DNA of 37,646 nucleotides from Amphimedon queenslandica. Lineage: Eukaryota; Porifera; Demospongiae; Haplosclerida; Niphatidae. The position numbers and the translations under genes were made by a program. The stretch lies in the NCBI RefSeq assembly GCF_000090795.2, contig NW_003546303.1, forward strand, positions 22,071-59,716, read 5' to 3'. The notes under the pieces are model-generated. The model did not search any database. It was not told where the DNA came from and was given only the letters and a program-made list of their open reading frames with translations. How positions within the stretch are numbered: position 1 is the first letter of the stretch; every line of letters begins with the position of its first letter. This document shows, one piece after another, positions 11,304-21,461 of this stretch.

Positions 11304-11759
11304 ACAAGCTATTACAAAAATTAATAAAAAAAGATTGAGTAGGATTCAGTGTCTCAATTCATCAAAAAAGTAATGGAAACAAGGACAAGTAGGATTCCAA
11401 ACGACTGATTATTCCAAACGACAGATGATTTTGAATGACTGACTATATCCATACAAACGAAAATACGAAATGAAAATCCTACTCTCGTGACGCAAATTCT
11501 ACTCTACATTGTAATTTTAATGTAATTATGTAAGAAAATGTATATCACCTTACAATGTTGAGTAGAATTTGCGTCATGAGAGTAGGATTTTCATTTCGTA
11601 TTTTCGTTTGTATAGATATAGTCAGTCGTTCGGAATAATCTGTCGTTTGGAATAATCAGTCGTTTGGAATCCTACTTGTCCTTGTTTCCATTACTTTTTT
11701 GACGAATTGAGACACTGAATTCTACTCAATCTTTTTTTCTAATTTTTGTAATAGCTTGT
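11304..11759. mobile_element. 456-bp fold-back (hairpin) element
   Basis: Two arms of about 215 bp (11304-~11515 and ~11550-11759) are near-perfect reverse complements around a loop of some 30 bp. The outer end is ACAAGCTATTACAAAAATTA. Inside the arms are reiterated motifs such as TTCCAAACGACTGATTA and CATTTCGTATTTTCGTTTG. There is no coding potential. It abuts the point where the Tigger coding sequence breaks. Confidence 0.85.
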
Positions 11760-11944
11760 TTGTGTTAATTTTTTATAATTTATAACCATGCAATATACAT
11801 AAAGCCAGCTTTGTTAGCCAGTAAGGAAAATGTGTCCTAACTGTTGTCACCCCTTCACCACGATGAGGTCAAGCTGGTATCGAAGGGGAAAAAGATGGCC
11901 ATATAGCAGTGTCAATATAAACAGTGTCTTTAGATTAAATCTTT

Positions 11945-12320
11945 GACAGTGTCTCAACAATCACATTTTATGTTATTCTTTAAATTGGCCAATATGACAG
12001 TGTCTAGTTCATTATTCATGTATTTTTAATTGCTATGGCCTATATCACAGTGTCTCATATATTATTCATTATAAGCTATGGCCAATATGACACTGTATCA
12101 TCAATATTCATTATAAGCTATGGCCATTATGACACTGCTCTTTAAATAACTCATTTTAAGCTATGGCCAATAAGACACCATCTCATTAATAATTCATTTT
12201 AAGCTATGGCCAATACGACACTGTCTCTAATCATTATTCATTCTGAGCTATGGCCAATACAATACTGTCTCAAAATATTATTTATTTAAGCTACGGCCAT
12301 GAATATTATGCTCTCATTAA
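11945..12320. repeat. Degenerate ~58-60-bp minisatellite
   Basis: About six to seven imperfect units contain TTCATTATAAGCTATGGCCA followed by an ATATGACACTGTCTC-type tail. The array ends near AAGCTACGGCCATG. No coding frame runs through it. Confidence 0.75.
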
Positions 12321-12443
12321 TTGTCATTCTTTTTATAATCCTTTTTGTCATCATTACATGCATTTTTAGCACCAGTGTTGTTATTATCAGCATCTGCTAT
12401 TGATGTAACCACAATAAATTTTCTGCACATATTTGCATTTGAT

Positions 12444-13616
12444 TTAATCCATTAGATCTGTTACTACCTCAAAATGATTTGGTGGATTATAGAGGTAGAA
12501 AGCTGGTGCATCACTTAAATCCTGCACATGCTGGCCAGCCATTGTAAGTGGAACAGTCCAGCTGTTATTAATCTACTCTACAGGATGACATCGACATCTT
12601 CGTCGACTGTTAATCACACACCTGCACTCGTCCTTGAAGTTAAAGATAGATGTTTTCAGTAAATGCACCACAGCATATACCTCAAAAGGTGAAGCCCAAC
12701 TTCTGTCTCTAGCCATTCTGGACCTCTCAATGTAGGAGTTAATTGTTGCTAGAGTATCAGGAGCATTTATATCATACTGTGTGCTTTCAAGGCAATAAAC
12801 AAACAAACGAGAATTTGCTCTTAAATATTCCACCACTATGGAGCGAAGTTCTCTGTGTTGCTGTTGATTTCCAGTTATGATATGGGAAATTGATCTGAAA
12901 AAACAATTTCCATCACCTCTGATAGGGATACATGTCTGAATGTTTGGACACCTGAGCTGTACATCAGATCCTCTGTGTCTCACACCATTGTGAGCATAAA
13001 AGCGTAAACCCAACTTCAGACACATTTCTCTTTGCCAGTCTATTCCAACTGGATTGTATACCCAGTTGCACCAAGTTTTGGTTGGGTCATAACGAATAGT
13101 GGTAGATGGCCAAGGTGCAGATTTAGCTTCATCAACTAAGCAATCTGCACTCTGGCTATTATTGTTACCATCATTGTTATTGTTACCACTATTGTTAACA
13201 ACAGGTGGTTTCTTGGGACAACCATCATCCTTACTGTCTGATGGCCTACTTCTCTTATCATGAACTATGTTTGGTGGTGGCATATTTTTTTGATTTTTTG
13301 CTTGTGGCTCATCAATAGCAAGAGTGGATAAGGAGGAGGGGAGAGTGTCTAACTGCCCTATGCTGCTAGTGATATGTGCGCGTAGAAGTTTCATGGCTAT
13401 TATTTGTACATTCCCGCATACCTTATTTAGCACAATAAGTGATAACTGCACTGAAGCCATAGTTGGGCGTGTACTTAAGTTAACTGTAATATAAAAATGG
13501 CTGCTGAACTGAGCAGCAAGAGACCATACAGAGACCTTGGAAGCAGAATTTGACCTCACCTTGTTGTACCAGTCACTTTGTACCACTCTGAAGAGATTTG
13601 TAGTTTCCAAGCACAC
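12444..13616 (-). pseudogene. OTU-type cysteine protease, transposon-associated, truncated by a premature stop
   Basis: The main frame (13616 to 12573, 347 residues) has an N-terminal part of doubtful origin; MASVQ at 13460 is an alternative start. An Asn/Ser-rich linker follows, then a WCNWVYNPVGIDWQREMC region and an OTU domain. PIRGDGNCFFRSIS (about residues 231-244) contains the catalytic Asp235 and Cys238 signature. The frame meets TAG at 12573. Read through, the same frame continues to FYLYNPPNHFEVV, with the expected catalytic His codon at 12474-12476, and stops at 12444. OTU enzymes cleave ubiquitin chains, and OTU frames are known companions of animal Helitrons. Here it lies just downstream of a Helitron gene on the same strand, so it may be that element's second gene. 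With the stop, the catalytic triad is incomplete. Confidence 0.75.
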
Positions 13617-14162
13617 AAACCATGTTTGTTATTAATACATGAAAAGCTCTTGATCAATGATCATCCTCCTTTAGTCTGGTCCCTTGGGACCCACATCAAG
13701 AGTAAGAATGATAATAGAAGTGAAAGAATATGTGGTACATGTACTTTTGAGACGGGCTGTTAACTGCTGTTGATCTTAAAAACGAAGTATTACATATCTG
13801 AGTTCACTGGAGCAGAGGCTTCTGACTCATTCTTGACTCCATGTCCTCTTTCTTGATGCTTTAGGGCGCTTAGGTGTAGTGGCATGACGCTCATCAAGAT
13901 TAGATGCTCTCAATCTGTTGTAACAGTCATGATCATCTGAATGGTGCTGTAGTTCTGACTCTTCCTCTTGAAACATCGTGACTACACGTGTGGGTGGGTG
14001 CATCATATAGGTTATTAAAAACACACCCATTTACTATCATGGCTGTTGATGTTTAAACAGGTCAAAGAAGGTGCTAAACAAACTGTGAAAGACTTCTACG
14101 CGCACAAATCACTAGCAGCATAGGGCAGTTAGACACTCTCCCCTCCTCCTCATCCACTCTTG
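13319..14162. repeat. 71-bp inverted repeat joining the OTU gene and the Helitron 3' end
   Basis: 13319-13389 and 14092-14162 are reverse complements with only about two mismatches. They start CAAGAGTGGATAAGGAGGAG and end GTGCGCGTAGAAGT at the inner side. The right arm contains the last codons and stop of the Helitron helicase. The left arm is translated as part of the OTU frame. They could be terminal repeats of a ~0.84-kb element or a duplicated, inverted Helitron 3' segment. No clear target duplication was seen. Confidence 0.8.
13827..14030 (-). CDS. Small basic open frame, unassigned
   Basis: A 67-codon frame lies between the two 71-bp inverted arms. It has an acidic middle (QEEESELQHH) and a basic end (TPKRPKASRKRTWSQE) that could be a nuclear localisation signal. 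No family recognised. It may be a fragment of a transposon protein or chance. Confidence 0.15.
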   Translation of the reverse strand: MGVFLITYMMHPPTRVVTMFQEEESELQHHSDDHDCYNRLRASNLDERHATTPKRPKASRKRTWSQE

Positions 14163-15646
14163 TAAATAGTTTCAGTAAGTGTACGCTTTCTACTGCCACT
14201 ATCTGTAGGAATGGCATATTGTGGGAGGTCTGGCCTGTACAATTGTCTCAACCTGTTTATTTCTTTTATGCTACAAGAGGAAACCATCAATGATTTGGGG
14301 ATGAAACATGTCAAATGGACACCAGACAGTGTTCTTACTCGTGATAGAGCAACGTAAGCCATTCTTGCACTAAAGACATTGTCAGACAGATCAATGATTG
14401 CATTATCTAGTGACAGTCCCTGGCATTTGTGTATGGTAACAGCAAAAGCCAATATTAGAGGAAATTGGATTCTATACAAAAAGACATTTTTCATTACCAT
14501 AAACTTTCTCGTTACTTTTTCAATCTCACAAGGATCAGTTATTCTATCAAATTTAACTGTTATGTGTGTTTCTGAAATGGCCTGCACTGTACCAAGTGCA
14601 TTAATTTACTAATCCCTTCTCAACACTGACATTAGAACGCAACATTACTCTAGCCCCCACAGCCAACTTTAATTTGGCTTCCAAACCACCAGTATTGTTA
14701 ATATCCTTGTTTAATTCTTTTAACTTTTGCTGAACCTTTTTTTCTAAATCATCTTTTTTTCTACGTACATGTATGTTGCCAGTACCATCAATTAAATTTT
14801 TGGCTCTTATTTTCACGGTTGGACTTGGTAGATTAGCCAGCATTGTTTCATTAAATTCTTTGCACATGTCTACTTTTGGAAACAGGCAAACTGGGGCATT
14901 ACCAGCCTGTTGTAATACTTTAAATTGTTTCTCAATGGGCATCGAAAATACTCTTTCAGAAAGTGTAGCAAGTGTCAGATTATCTGGAAAGCCCCGTCTC
15001 ACTTTGTCCAACATTTCTGAAAATTTCTGGTCAGTTTTTGTCTTTCGTTAATAGTCAATTTGTCATAGGTGACAGAATCACGCCATATGTTCACTGCACC
15101 CATACTACCAAGTCTGTATTTCAGTGTTGATGCTGTAACTTTGTCAAACACTGGTTCGCCACGAACTGGTGGCAATTGAAGGATGTCACCAACAATAAGG
15201 ACATTCTTACCACCAAACCATTCGTCTGATTCGAATAAGTCATTCATTCACATGTGTATATAAGTGAGATTGAGGCTAGAAACCATTGACACTTCATCAA
15301 TGATTACCATTTTCAGATCCTGAAGTTCTTTTTTCATTACTTTGTGACTAGCCTTTGGTATTGACCAGTATGAGGCACACTGTCCATCGTGTTCTATTGG
15401 CAGCTGAAACAGTCTGTGTGCCGTTACACCTCCCGCATTGTAAGGTGCTAAACCTGTTGGAGCACAGACTGCACATGTCTGTTTGGTCAGTGTTGACCAG
15501 AGGCTTTTAACTAGTGCTTTAATTGCCTCAATAAGAAAAGATTTACCAGTGCCACCTACACCACTGATGAACATGTGCAACAGCTTCACACTCTCTGATT
15601 GCTCTTTCTCTTGTTTCAATTCCTTTTCGTATTCAATCTGCCTCAA
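14150..15646 (-). pseudogene. Helitron replicase, PIF1-type helicase block
   Basis: 15646 to 15248 holds the Walker A motif GVGGTGKS, motif Ia CAPTGLAPYNAGG, and Walker B VIIDEVSMV. In-frame TGA (15248) is followed directly by the frame to 14999 with DEWFGGKNVLIVGD and ILQLPPV. A one-base loss in an A-run near 15042 leads to the frame 15014-14601 (GARVMLRSNVSVEKGLVN). An extra base near 14600 leads to the last frame, with TIHKCQGLSLDNAIIDL and YVALSRVRTLSGVHL (motifs V and VI), ending in TGA at 14150. All helicase motifs are recognisable in order, so decay is by a few point changes rather than deletion. Confidence 0.9.
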
Positions 15647-17223
15647 TAAATGAGTTTTACGTGATCAAAGATGCGCTTCTGGTCGACATTTAGCATCGAT
15701 TCTCTCTCTTGTAGAGTCAGACCAGATCCAGTGTCCATATCTCTCACATCATTCATCGCATCTTTAATCTGTCCCATCAGTTGTGGATCGCCGTCTTCCA
15801 CGTCATTTTCCTCTTCTCTGTTGGCTGCTCTGGCATCTTGTATGTCTTTTAATTTTTCTAAACATTTGAGCAACTTTCTAAATTTCTCGTTTGCTTCGAC
15901 GCACCTTTCGTGGTCGACAATGTGGCAATTGAATGCTTCTTGGACAATTTCGCCATCTTTGACTAATTCATTCTCGTTTCTAAATGGCACGAAAAGGAGA
16001 ATGATGGCATAATAGAAACTGTCTCTCTGATTTTCTTTATAGACTTCAAAATCAATAAAGTTAGGAAGGCGCTCTTTCTGTAGTGGTCTATAGATTCGTT
16101 TGCCATTTTTATCTTTGCCCTTGTAAGTGAGTTTGGCTACAAAGTCATAAAGGCAATATTCTTCATGTTCTTGGGCTCTGTTTGGATAAAAGTGAGTGAC
16201 AAGGCCCTCTCCATAAAAGTCTTCAATTGATGGATCGTTTGCTGCTATTTCTTCAACTTCACTGAGTTTTTTTGTTAAATTTCGTTTTTTTTTATGCACC
16301 ATTTCTCCATCGATCCCTGATACTTTTCTCGATTTTCTACAAAGTGGCTCGCCGAGTAATATATCACATGTTTCGTATAGTCCAATTGGTCGGCTGTCGA
16401 GACATCTTATGCCAATTCTGAGCAATTTACTGTAGATGCCTCTATCATCTATGATGTCTTGCCAGAGATCCTGCATGTGACCCCTTTCTGCCTTTGTCGC
16501 GTAGCCACTCACATAATCAGCCAAAGCTAGAGAACACTCACTGGTAAACGATACATCGATATTAGCCTTCCATAACAACAGAAGCAGAGGATTGTAATCG
16601 TTGACTCTCACTTCTTCCTTGCTCTGTTTAAGGTGATATATCCTTTTCTCTGCTTTCATGCTTTGTTGGACATTTTTCAGTACAGTTTCTTCGGAAACTG
16701 GGCGAGGAAATCCAAATTTGCAGTTTGTAACAAATACGTTTTTACTAAACTTTCTCTTTTTCTTACAGTAATTGCTGCACTTGTGTAACTGGTACCTCGT
16801 AACAATTTCGTGTAACAGTGGACAGGTATCTTTATTTGGTATGTTACAAGTTACTCTTTCGTTTATGAATCTGACGACATCTTCAGCTCTGCTCTCGCCA
16901 ACAACTGGAGCGTTAGCTATCCAAATTAAACAATGATAGTGAGGAGCTCCTCTGGCCTGGTACTCTTTTTTGTAATAAAACTCGCTAACCTGGCCCAAAA
17001 CCTGTCCCTTGATTAATATTTTATTAAACATTTCATTAAAATTTAGAGAAAACTGTCTTGATACAGACACAGGTTCTTCTGTGCAGAGTTTGCCAGTGTT
17101 ATATGTTGGTGGGACAGTGTTTACTTTATGCAAATATTCTCTTAAGTCTTCAGAGGTATATTCTGCACAGCTAAAAGTAAGAAAGAAAGTGGGAGACGCA
17201 AACTCTGCTATTATGCGTTTCAC
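15643..17223 (-). pseudogene. Helitron replicase, HUH Rep nuclease block
   Basis: This 526-codon frame contains the three Rep motifs of Helitrons. Motif 1 is FFLTFSCAEY (residues 13-22). Motif 2 is ARGAPHYHCLIW, with the metal-binding His-x-His at residues 95 and 97. The Tyr motif is ADYVSGYATKAERG, with Tyr237 and Tyr241 spaced as in the two-tyrosine rolling-circle nucleases. A Cys-containing CSNYCKKKRK stretch lies between them. The nuclease would nick and rejoin DNA ends during rolling-circle transposition. The nuclease residues are all present, so this part decayed little, but the frame is cut off from the helicase by a one-base loss in the AAA run near 15650. Confidence 0.9.
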
Positions 17224-17244
17224 TTCACTTCTTCTCAGGTACCA

Positions 17245-18821
17245 TTATTGGTTTGAGCCACGAACAGTGTTCATCATGGTACAGAGCCTCTTTTCAAGAA
17301 GTTCTCCATTCGTTTTGACTTGGTCTACGAACCGTGCAGCAGTCATGGAGGGACCTTTCACTGTATTGAGCAGTTTGAATATGCCACCCTTTAACTCCTT
17401 GATCTGTTTGATTCTGAGATCGTAGAAGAGGTAAGAGTGGCACAATCGATATCGAGAGTCTTCGCTCAAAATTCGAGACTTCATGTATTCGGCTAAATTT
17501 AGATTCACTGGCCTGGGATGATACTCTCCAAACCTCCCAGTTGGAAAAAGAGTTGGAAAGCACCTGACATCCAAGTGCATCTGTCTGTTATTGAGTGGGT
17601 CTTCCCTGACACGAGTCATCTTGTATTGCTGGATGTCGCTTCCCTTGTTTAAATTTGAGTTCATGTTCTGAATCGTGTAAGACTGGAAGCTTAAAATGTC
17701 CTCATCGGTTGCTTCCTCCACCATAATACTTATAGCACTGTAGGCTGTTTCGACGACTTTTTTTGCTACATCGTCTAAAGATTCGTCGTCAAGATTTCCA
17801 TAAAGCCAGTTGATGTCTTTAAGTTTGTCAAATGCTGCTTGTACTTTTTTTACATCAACTAAAGTGCGCCTGACTTTTTTATTTATTGTAGCTTCACTGT
17901 TTAAAATGACAAGCAATTTGGGATTTGGCAGATTTTTCGGTCTAAAGTGTTCTGCTTTACTTGAAGTTTTCATTGTTTTTTCTACTGGCAATGGGAGATA
18001 AAACACTGTCCCTTTGCATGCTTTTAAAGAGTTGTATATTGGGACTTTAGCCGTGTAAGTTCCCAGTCTAACAACAGTTTGGAAGCATTTTGCTAGTTAA
18101 ATTAACTGTGTATTAAAGGCATCTAGGCCTTTAAGCTCATCTGGCAAAGGCACACNNNNNNNNNNTCATCTGGCAAAGGCACACTTTGTAAACCATGTAA
18201 TACACATCTGTTAGGAATTCTATTGTTTTTTATTGTAGGCTTGCAATTTTTACACATTAAAAGTTGCTTTCTGCTAAAATTTGGATCATAATCACTAAGG
18301 AAGGCTTCCAATTGTCTCCATACCTCACTCTCTTTGTCCTTATCAAAAACTTTGGCAAGATTACTACGTCTCATTAATCTCCTGCAGCTACAAGCATGCT
18401 CGTTTTGATGGCTGATTTCCTTTTGGAACTCAGCTATCAGGTTCACATTTTCTTTAAGTAGCTTCACTTTTAAGTCTGGATCCCTTAAATTTATGTCGCT
18501 ATCACTCTCATCATATCTAGACGAGAAAATTTGGGCGACATCACTCTTTTCGTTGTTTGGATCAGACTCGGTTGCAATTTTAATCAAAGCATCCACATCT
18601 CCTTCACTCAATGCTTGATCTATTAGATTGACAGCCTCATCGTAATTTCTGGCTCTATAAACATTACGCAGAAAAGTGCGTAGTATGGGATAGTGAGGAG
18701 AAGCAGCTCTCAATATTTTAAGCTTGCTTTTACATGTACTGTCATCCTCACAACAAGTCAATGGATGACCATTCTTTTGTGAATCATGCTCATTTGGGCA
18801 ACCTGTGTCTATGTCTCTCAA
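17245..18821 (-). pseudogene. Helitron replicase, Helitron-like N domain block
   Basis: 18821 to 18166 reads RDIDTGCPNEHD, a Cys-bearing segment (CSCRRL, LLMCKNCKPT) and HGLQSVPLPD, then reaches the 10-N gap. If the 19-bp repeat flanking the gap is collapsed, the frame continues without a shift: DELKGLDAFNTQLI, TAA (18097-18099), LAKCFQTVVRLGTYT, GTVFYLPLPVEKTM, and on to 17245. The later part (PNLPNPKLLVIL-type block, DVRCFPTLFPTGRFGE, MMNTVRGSNQ) is characteristic of the domain preceding the Rep nuclease in Helitrons. It ends at an in-frame TAA (17245-17247) immediately before WYLRRSEVKRIIAEF of the Rep block. Confidence 0.8.
18156..18165. other. Assembly gap of 10 N with duplicated flanks
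   Basis: The 19 bases before the N run (18137-18155) and after it (18166-18184) are identical: TCATCTGGCAAAGGCACAC. Collapsing the repeat restores an uninterrupted Helitron frame. The gap is thus most likely two overlapping contig ends that were not merged, with no missing sequence. Confidence 0.85.
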
Positions 18822-18827
18822 AATTTT

Positions 18828-20325
18828 TTAAAATTCCTTAGCAGGTTTACTGAAGGCATCTTTTAAATTTTTGATTGTTTCGATTTGATAATCTGTCAGT
18901 GCTTTACAATTGTCAGTACATTCTATTTTTAGAGATCTTTTTTTAACCATTTTACCACTGTCTACATTGTTTTTATCTTTTCTGTCGCTAGTAACAACAT
19001 TATCATTTTGTACGTCTTTTTCTGCATCTTTGCTTATAATTTCTTCATCATTGTCATTAAAACAACAGTCAATAAGTTTTGCTAAATCATCATCTAAAAT
19101 TAAACTATGATTATTGACAGTTGATGGGGCATCTTTATAGCATGCTTGGTAAAAGTGTGGCTCACAACTGGCTACGTGATATGAAACACCAAATTCCCCA
19201 TTGCCAATGTATGTATTATTATTATCTTTTTTAATCACCCCAAGAAGCATTCCAGCAAAATGTCTACGTATATTTAATATTACAGTAACAAGTCTCCTAG
19301 CTGCAATTAAATTAATACCTGACTGCATGACAGCAATCGGCAATTGCTGACAGTGAGAGGCGTAATATTCATTCATCATTTTTTTCCTTTGTTCTAAATT
19401 AGAAGCATAATTATCCTTAAAACCTTCTAATCTCTCTTGACGATAAGCAATATAATTATCTTTAAATGTTTCTAATCTATTTTTACGGTGAGAGGCATGA
19501 TATTTCTTGAATACTCTGATTCTTTTATTTGATTTTTTGCACGATATTCTTTAAGATAATTTGTGACCATAATTGACAAAAGGTACCTTATGGCGGGTAT
19601 TGAAATTTGTCTTTCTAGCCTAAGAAATCCAACTTTTTGAGCCCCATTTATCATAAAATTACTCCACAGGATGCAAAAAGTTGCCATGAAACTTTTAGAA
19701 ACAATGATTGTCTAACAAAGGACTCACAGGTTGATATTTCTCATTATAACGATCAATCTTAAAATCCGCCATAAGGGCACTTTTCTTAATTATGGTCACA
19801 TTTGATATTTTTTGTTTATTTTGGTCACGATATTTTTTTGATTTTGCAAGGTTTTTTTCATGATTTTTATAATAGTCGAGTCTCGACTTATCCCTTTTTT
19901 CCTTTAACTGTCTCTCTCTGACGGCTATATCTTCCTGAGTAGTAGCAACTTTAAAATGTGTGACGTCACACAACTCTGGAGGGTTATGATCCCACACAGA
20001 CCAATTATTACATTCTGGGGGATCAGAAAGAACATAAGGGTCAGCCCCATCAGCAGCAGAAGGTACTACATAATCTATGACATCACATAACTCTGGGTTA
20101 TGATCACACACAAAGCTAGAAAGAACTTCCTGCTCTGCAACATCACCACACAACCCTTCATTATGGATGCCACCACTGCATTCTACACTAGCACTGGAAC
20201 CTAATACAGGCTCTGCAGTGATATTATACCTGTCATCATTGCTACACTTTGCTTTATGCCTAGCCCTTTTTTTTCACTAGTTTTCTCAGCGTCTTAGCAG
20301 AAACTTTCCCTCTTAAGTTAGGCAT
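18828..20325 (-). pseudogene. Helitron replicase, N-terminal region
   Basis: Starts MPNLRGKVSAKTLRKLVKK at 20325. An A-run frameshift then leads into an acidic segment and the frame ending at 19695. A Lys/Arg/Tyr-rich repeat region (RDKSRLDYYKNHEKNLAKSK) is cut by the MITE at 19562-19800. Beyond it reads YLKEYRAKNQIKE and, after a frameshift, NRLETFKDNYIAYRQERLE, joining the frame at 19379-18828 (MMNEYYASHCQQLPIAVMQS). This charged stretch looks like DNA-binding or coiled-coil material found at the start of animal Helitron proteins. An in-frame TAA (18828-18830) separates it from the next block with no frame change. Confidence 0.7.
19562..19800. mobile_element. MITE copy B, 239 bp, inserted in the Helitron gene
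   Basis: Same length, terminal repeats (TGTGACCATAATTGACAAAA) and interior as the copy at 1349-1587. The right terminal repeat has diverged (AAGGGCACTTTTCTTAATTA). It interrupts the Lys/Tyr-rich part of the Helitron replicase, so it arrived after the Helitron. Confidence 0.85.
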
Positions 20326-20655
20326 GGCTTATATAGGTATAACACTGTGACAGTACGAGAAAATCAACCCGGTGTTAAAGGTAATTTTCAGTAATTGAAA
20401 TTTGATTACTATTATTAAGTGTATAGCAATATCAATGCTTATCTTTGAAAATCTTGTAATGACTAGCACTTTAAGATAAATTCAAGATCAGCTTCAAGTC
20501 CAACACTTTAAAGTAAACTTAGATTAGAGAGTAGCACTGTCCACCATTAATAGATAGCACAAGTTCTACAACTGAGCATGAAAAATTACACCACTTAAAG
20601 CCACGCCCAGTTCATTATTACAGTACATTCTATCAATGTTATGACTTATAAGACA

Positions 20656-21296
20656 TTAGAATATAATTATTACAGAGTATATAAACAATAAACAGTACAG
20701 AAAATGTACAATTAAAACTGTAATAAGGTGATGCAATATTGATTTTGAAACTGCTTGCCATAGTAACATTAGGGCAAGTAAGTGTTCTTTAAGTTCAGCA
20801 ATCATTACCTGTACAAAATAAAACTCTATGCAATCAATAACTAAAGCAAATAATGAATCTCTGCCTGATCTGACCATACAGATCTGACTCGCTTCCATTA
20901 CTTCCATTTTCATTTTCCAATTTTCCATATGTTTAATTAGAGCTGCAGATCTGATCTCTAGCTCCAGCTCTGCAACTGCATCTGAGCATGCACGAGCACA
21001 CCCAAATTTTGAGCACATGCTTCTTTAATTAACAAAATGGCGGCATGCAGCTAAGATGGCTCTATCCAGCAGTCACAGTATCACTTTTTTCTTGCTTGAA
21101 GAATGATCAGATGGGACATGGACCTGCGCATAGACTGTTGGAGTAGATTGGTGTAAGAATTATCCTTGTAGCACCAACTGATACTGAGATACACACCGAC
21201 AACTGGATTGACGGGACTTATTGATGATGATGAAGATGAAAAAAGTGGCTGAACAAAACGGCCGGTTCGCTGATTTTTGGCTTTTCTCTTAGACAA
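20656..21296 (-). CDS. Two unassigned minus-strand frames between Helitron and Tigger halves
   Basis: 21296 to 21081 starts MSKRKAKNQRTGRFVQPLF, followed by a Ser run and PVNPVVG, then a possible GTGTAT donor; it looks like a first exon. 21018 to 20656 includes ELELEIRSAALIKHMENWK, a helix-like segment, followed by hydrophobic sequence. I recognise no family. These may be the 5' region of another transposon protein or chance frames. The rest of 20340-21460 shows nothing else. Confidence 0.25.
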
Positions 21297-21461
21297 GATT
21301 TAGAGCCACGCTAGTGGTACCAATGGAGTCATCTGGTCAAGATAAGGTGCTCTAAGAAGTCTGGTAAGAATAGGAACTCGTTTTACCGGTATAGCAAGGC
21401 TGCAAAAGTCGTGGCAGCCATTTTGTTTGGGGGTGAATCCTACTTAGTAATGCTACCGCGT

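Larger units (their letters stand above)
14150..20325 (-). mobile_element. Helitron coding region (RepHel), decayed, with MITE and assembly gap
   Basis: One long minus-strand gene reads from ATG 20325 to TGA 14150. In order it holds a basic/acidic N-terminal region, a Helitron-like N domain, an HUH-type Rep nuclease, and a PIF1-type helicase. This is the rolling-circle replicase of Helitrons. Disabling changes: a frameshift in the A-run near 20270; a MITE at 19562-19800; a frameshift near 19500; TAA at 18828; TAA at 18097; TAA at 17245; a one-base loss near 15650; TGA at 15248; a one-base loss near 15042; and an extra base near 14600. The true 5' TC and 3' CTRR ends were not located. It lies within the Tigger element. 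Confidence 0.85.

Noticed and set aside
13578-13763. Plus-strand 61-codon frame opposite the OTU start
   Set aside because: No domain and overlaps the minus-strand frame end; likely chance.
16900-17425. Plus-strand frames across the Helitron (for example 17009-17425 and 15671-16012)
   Set aside because: Antisense shadows of the conserved replicase frame.
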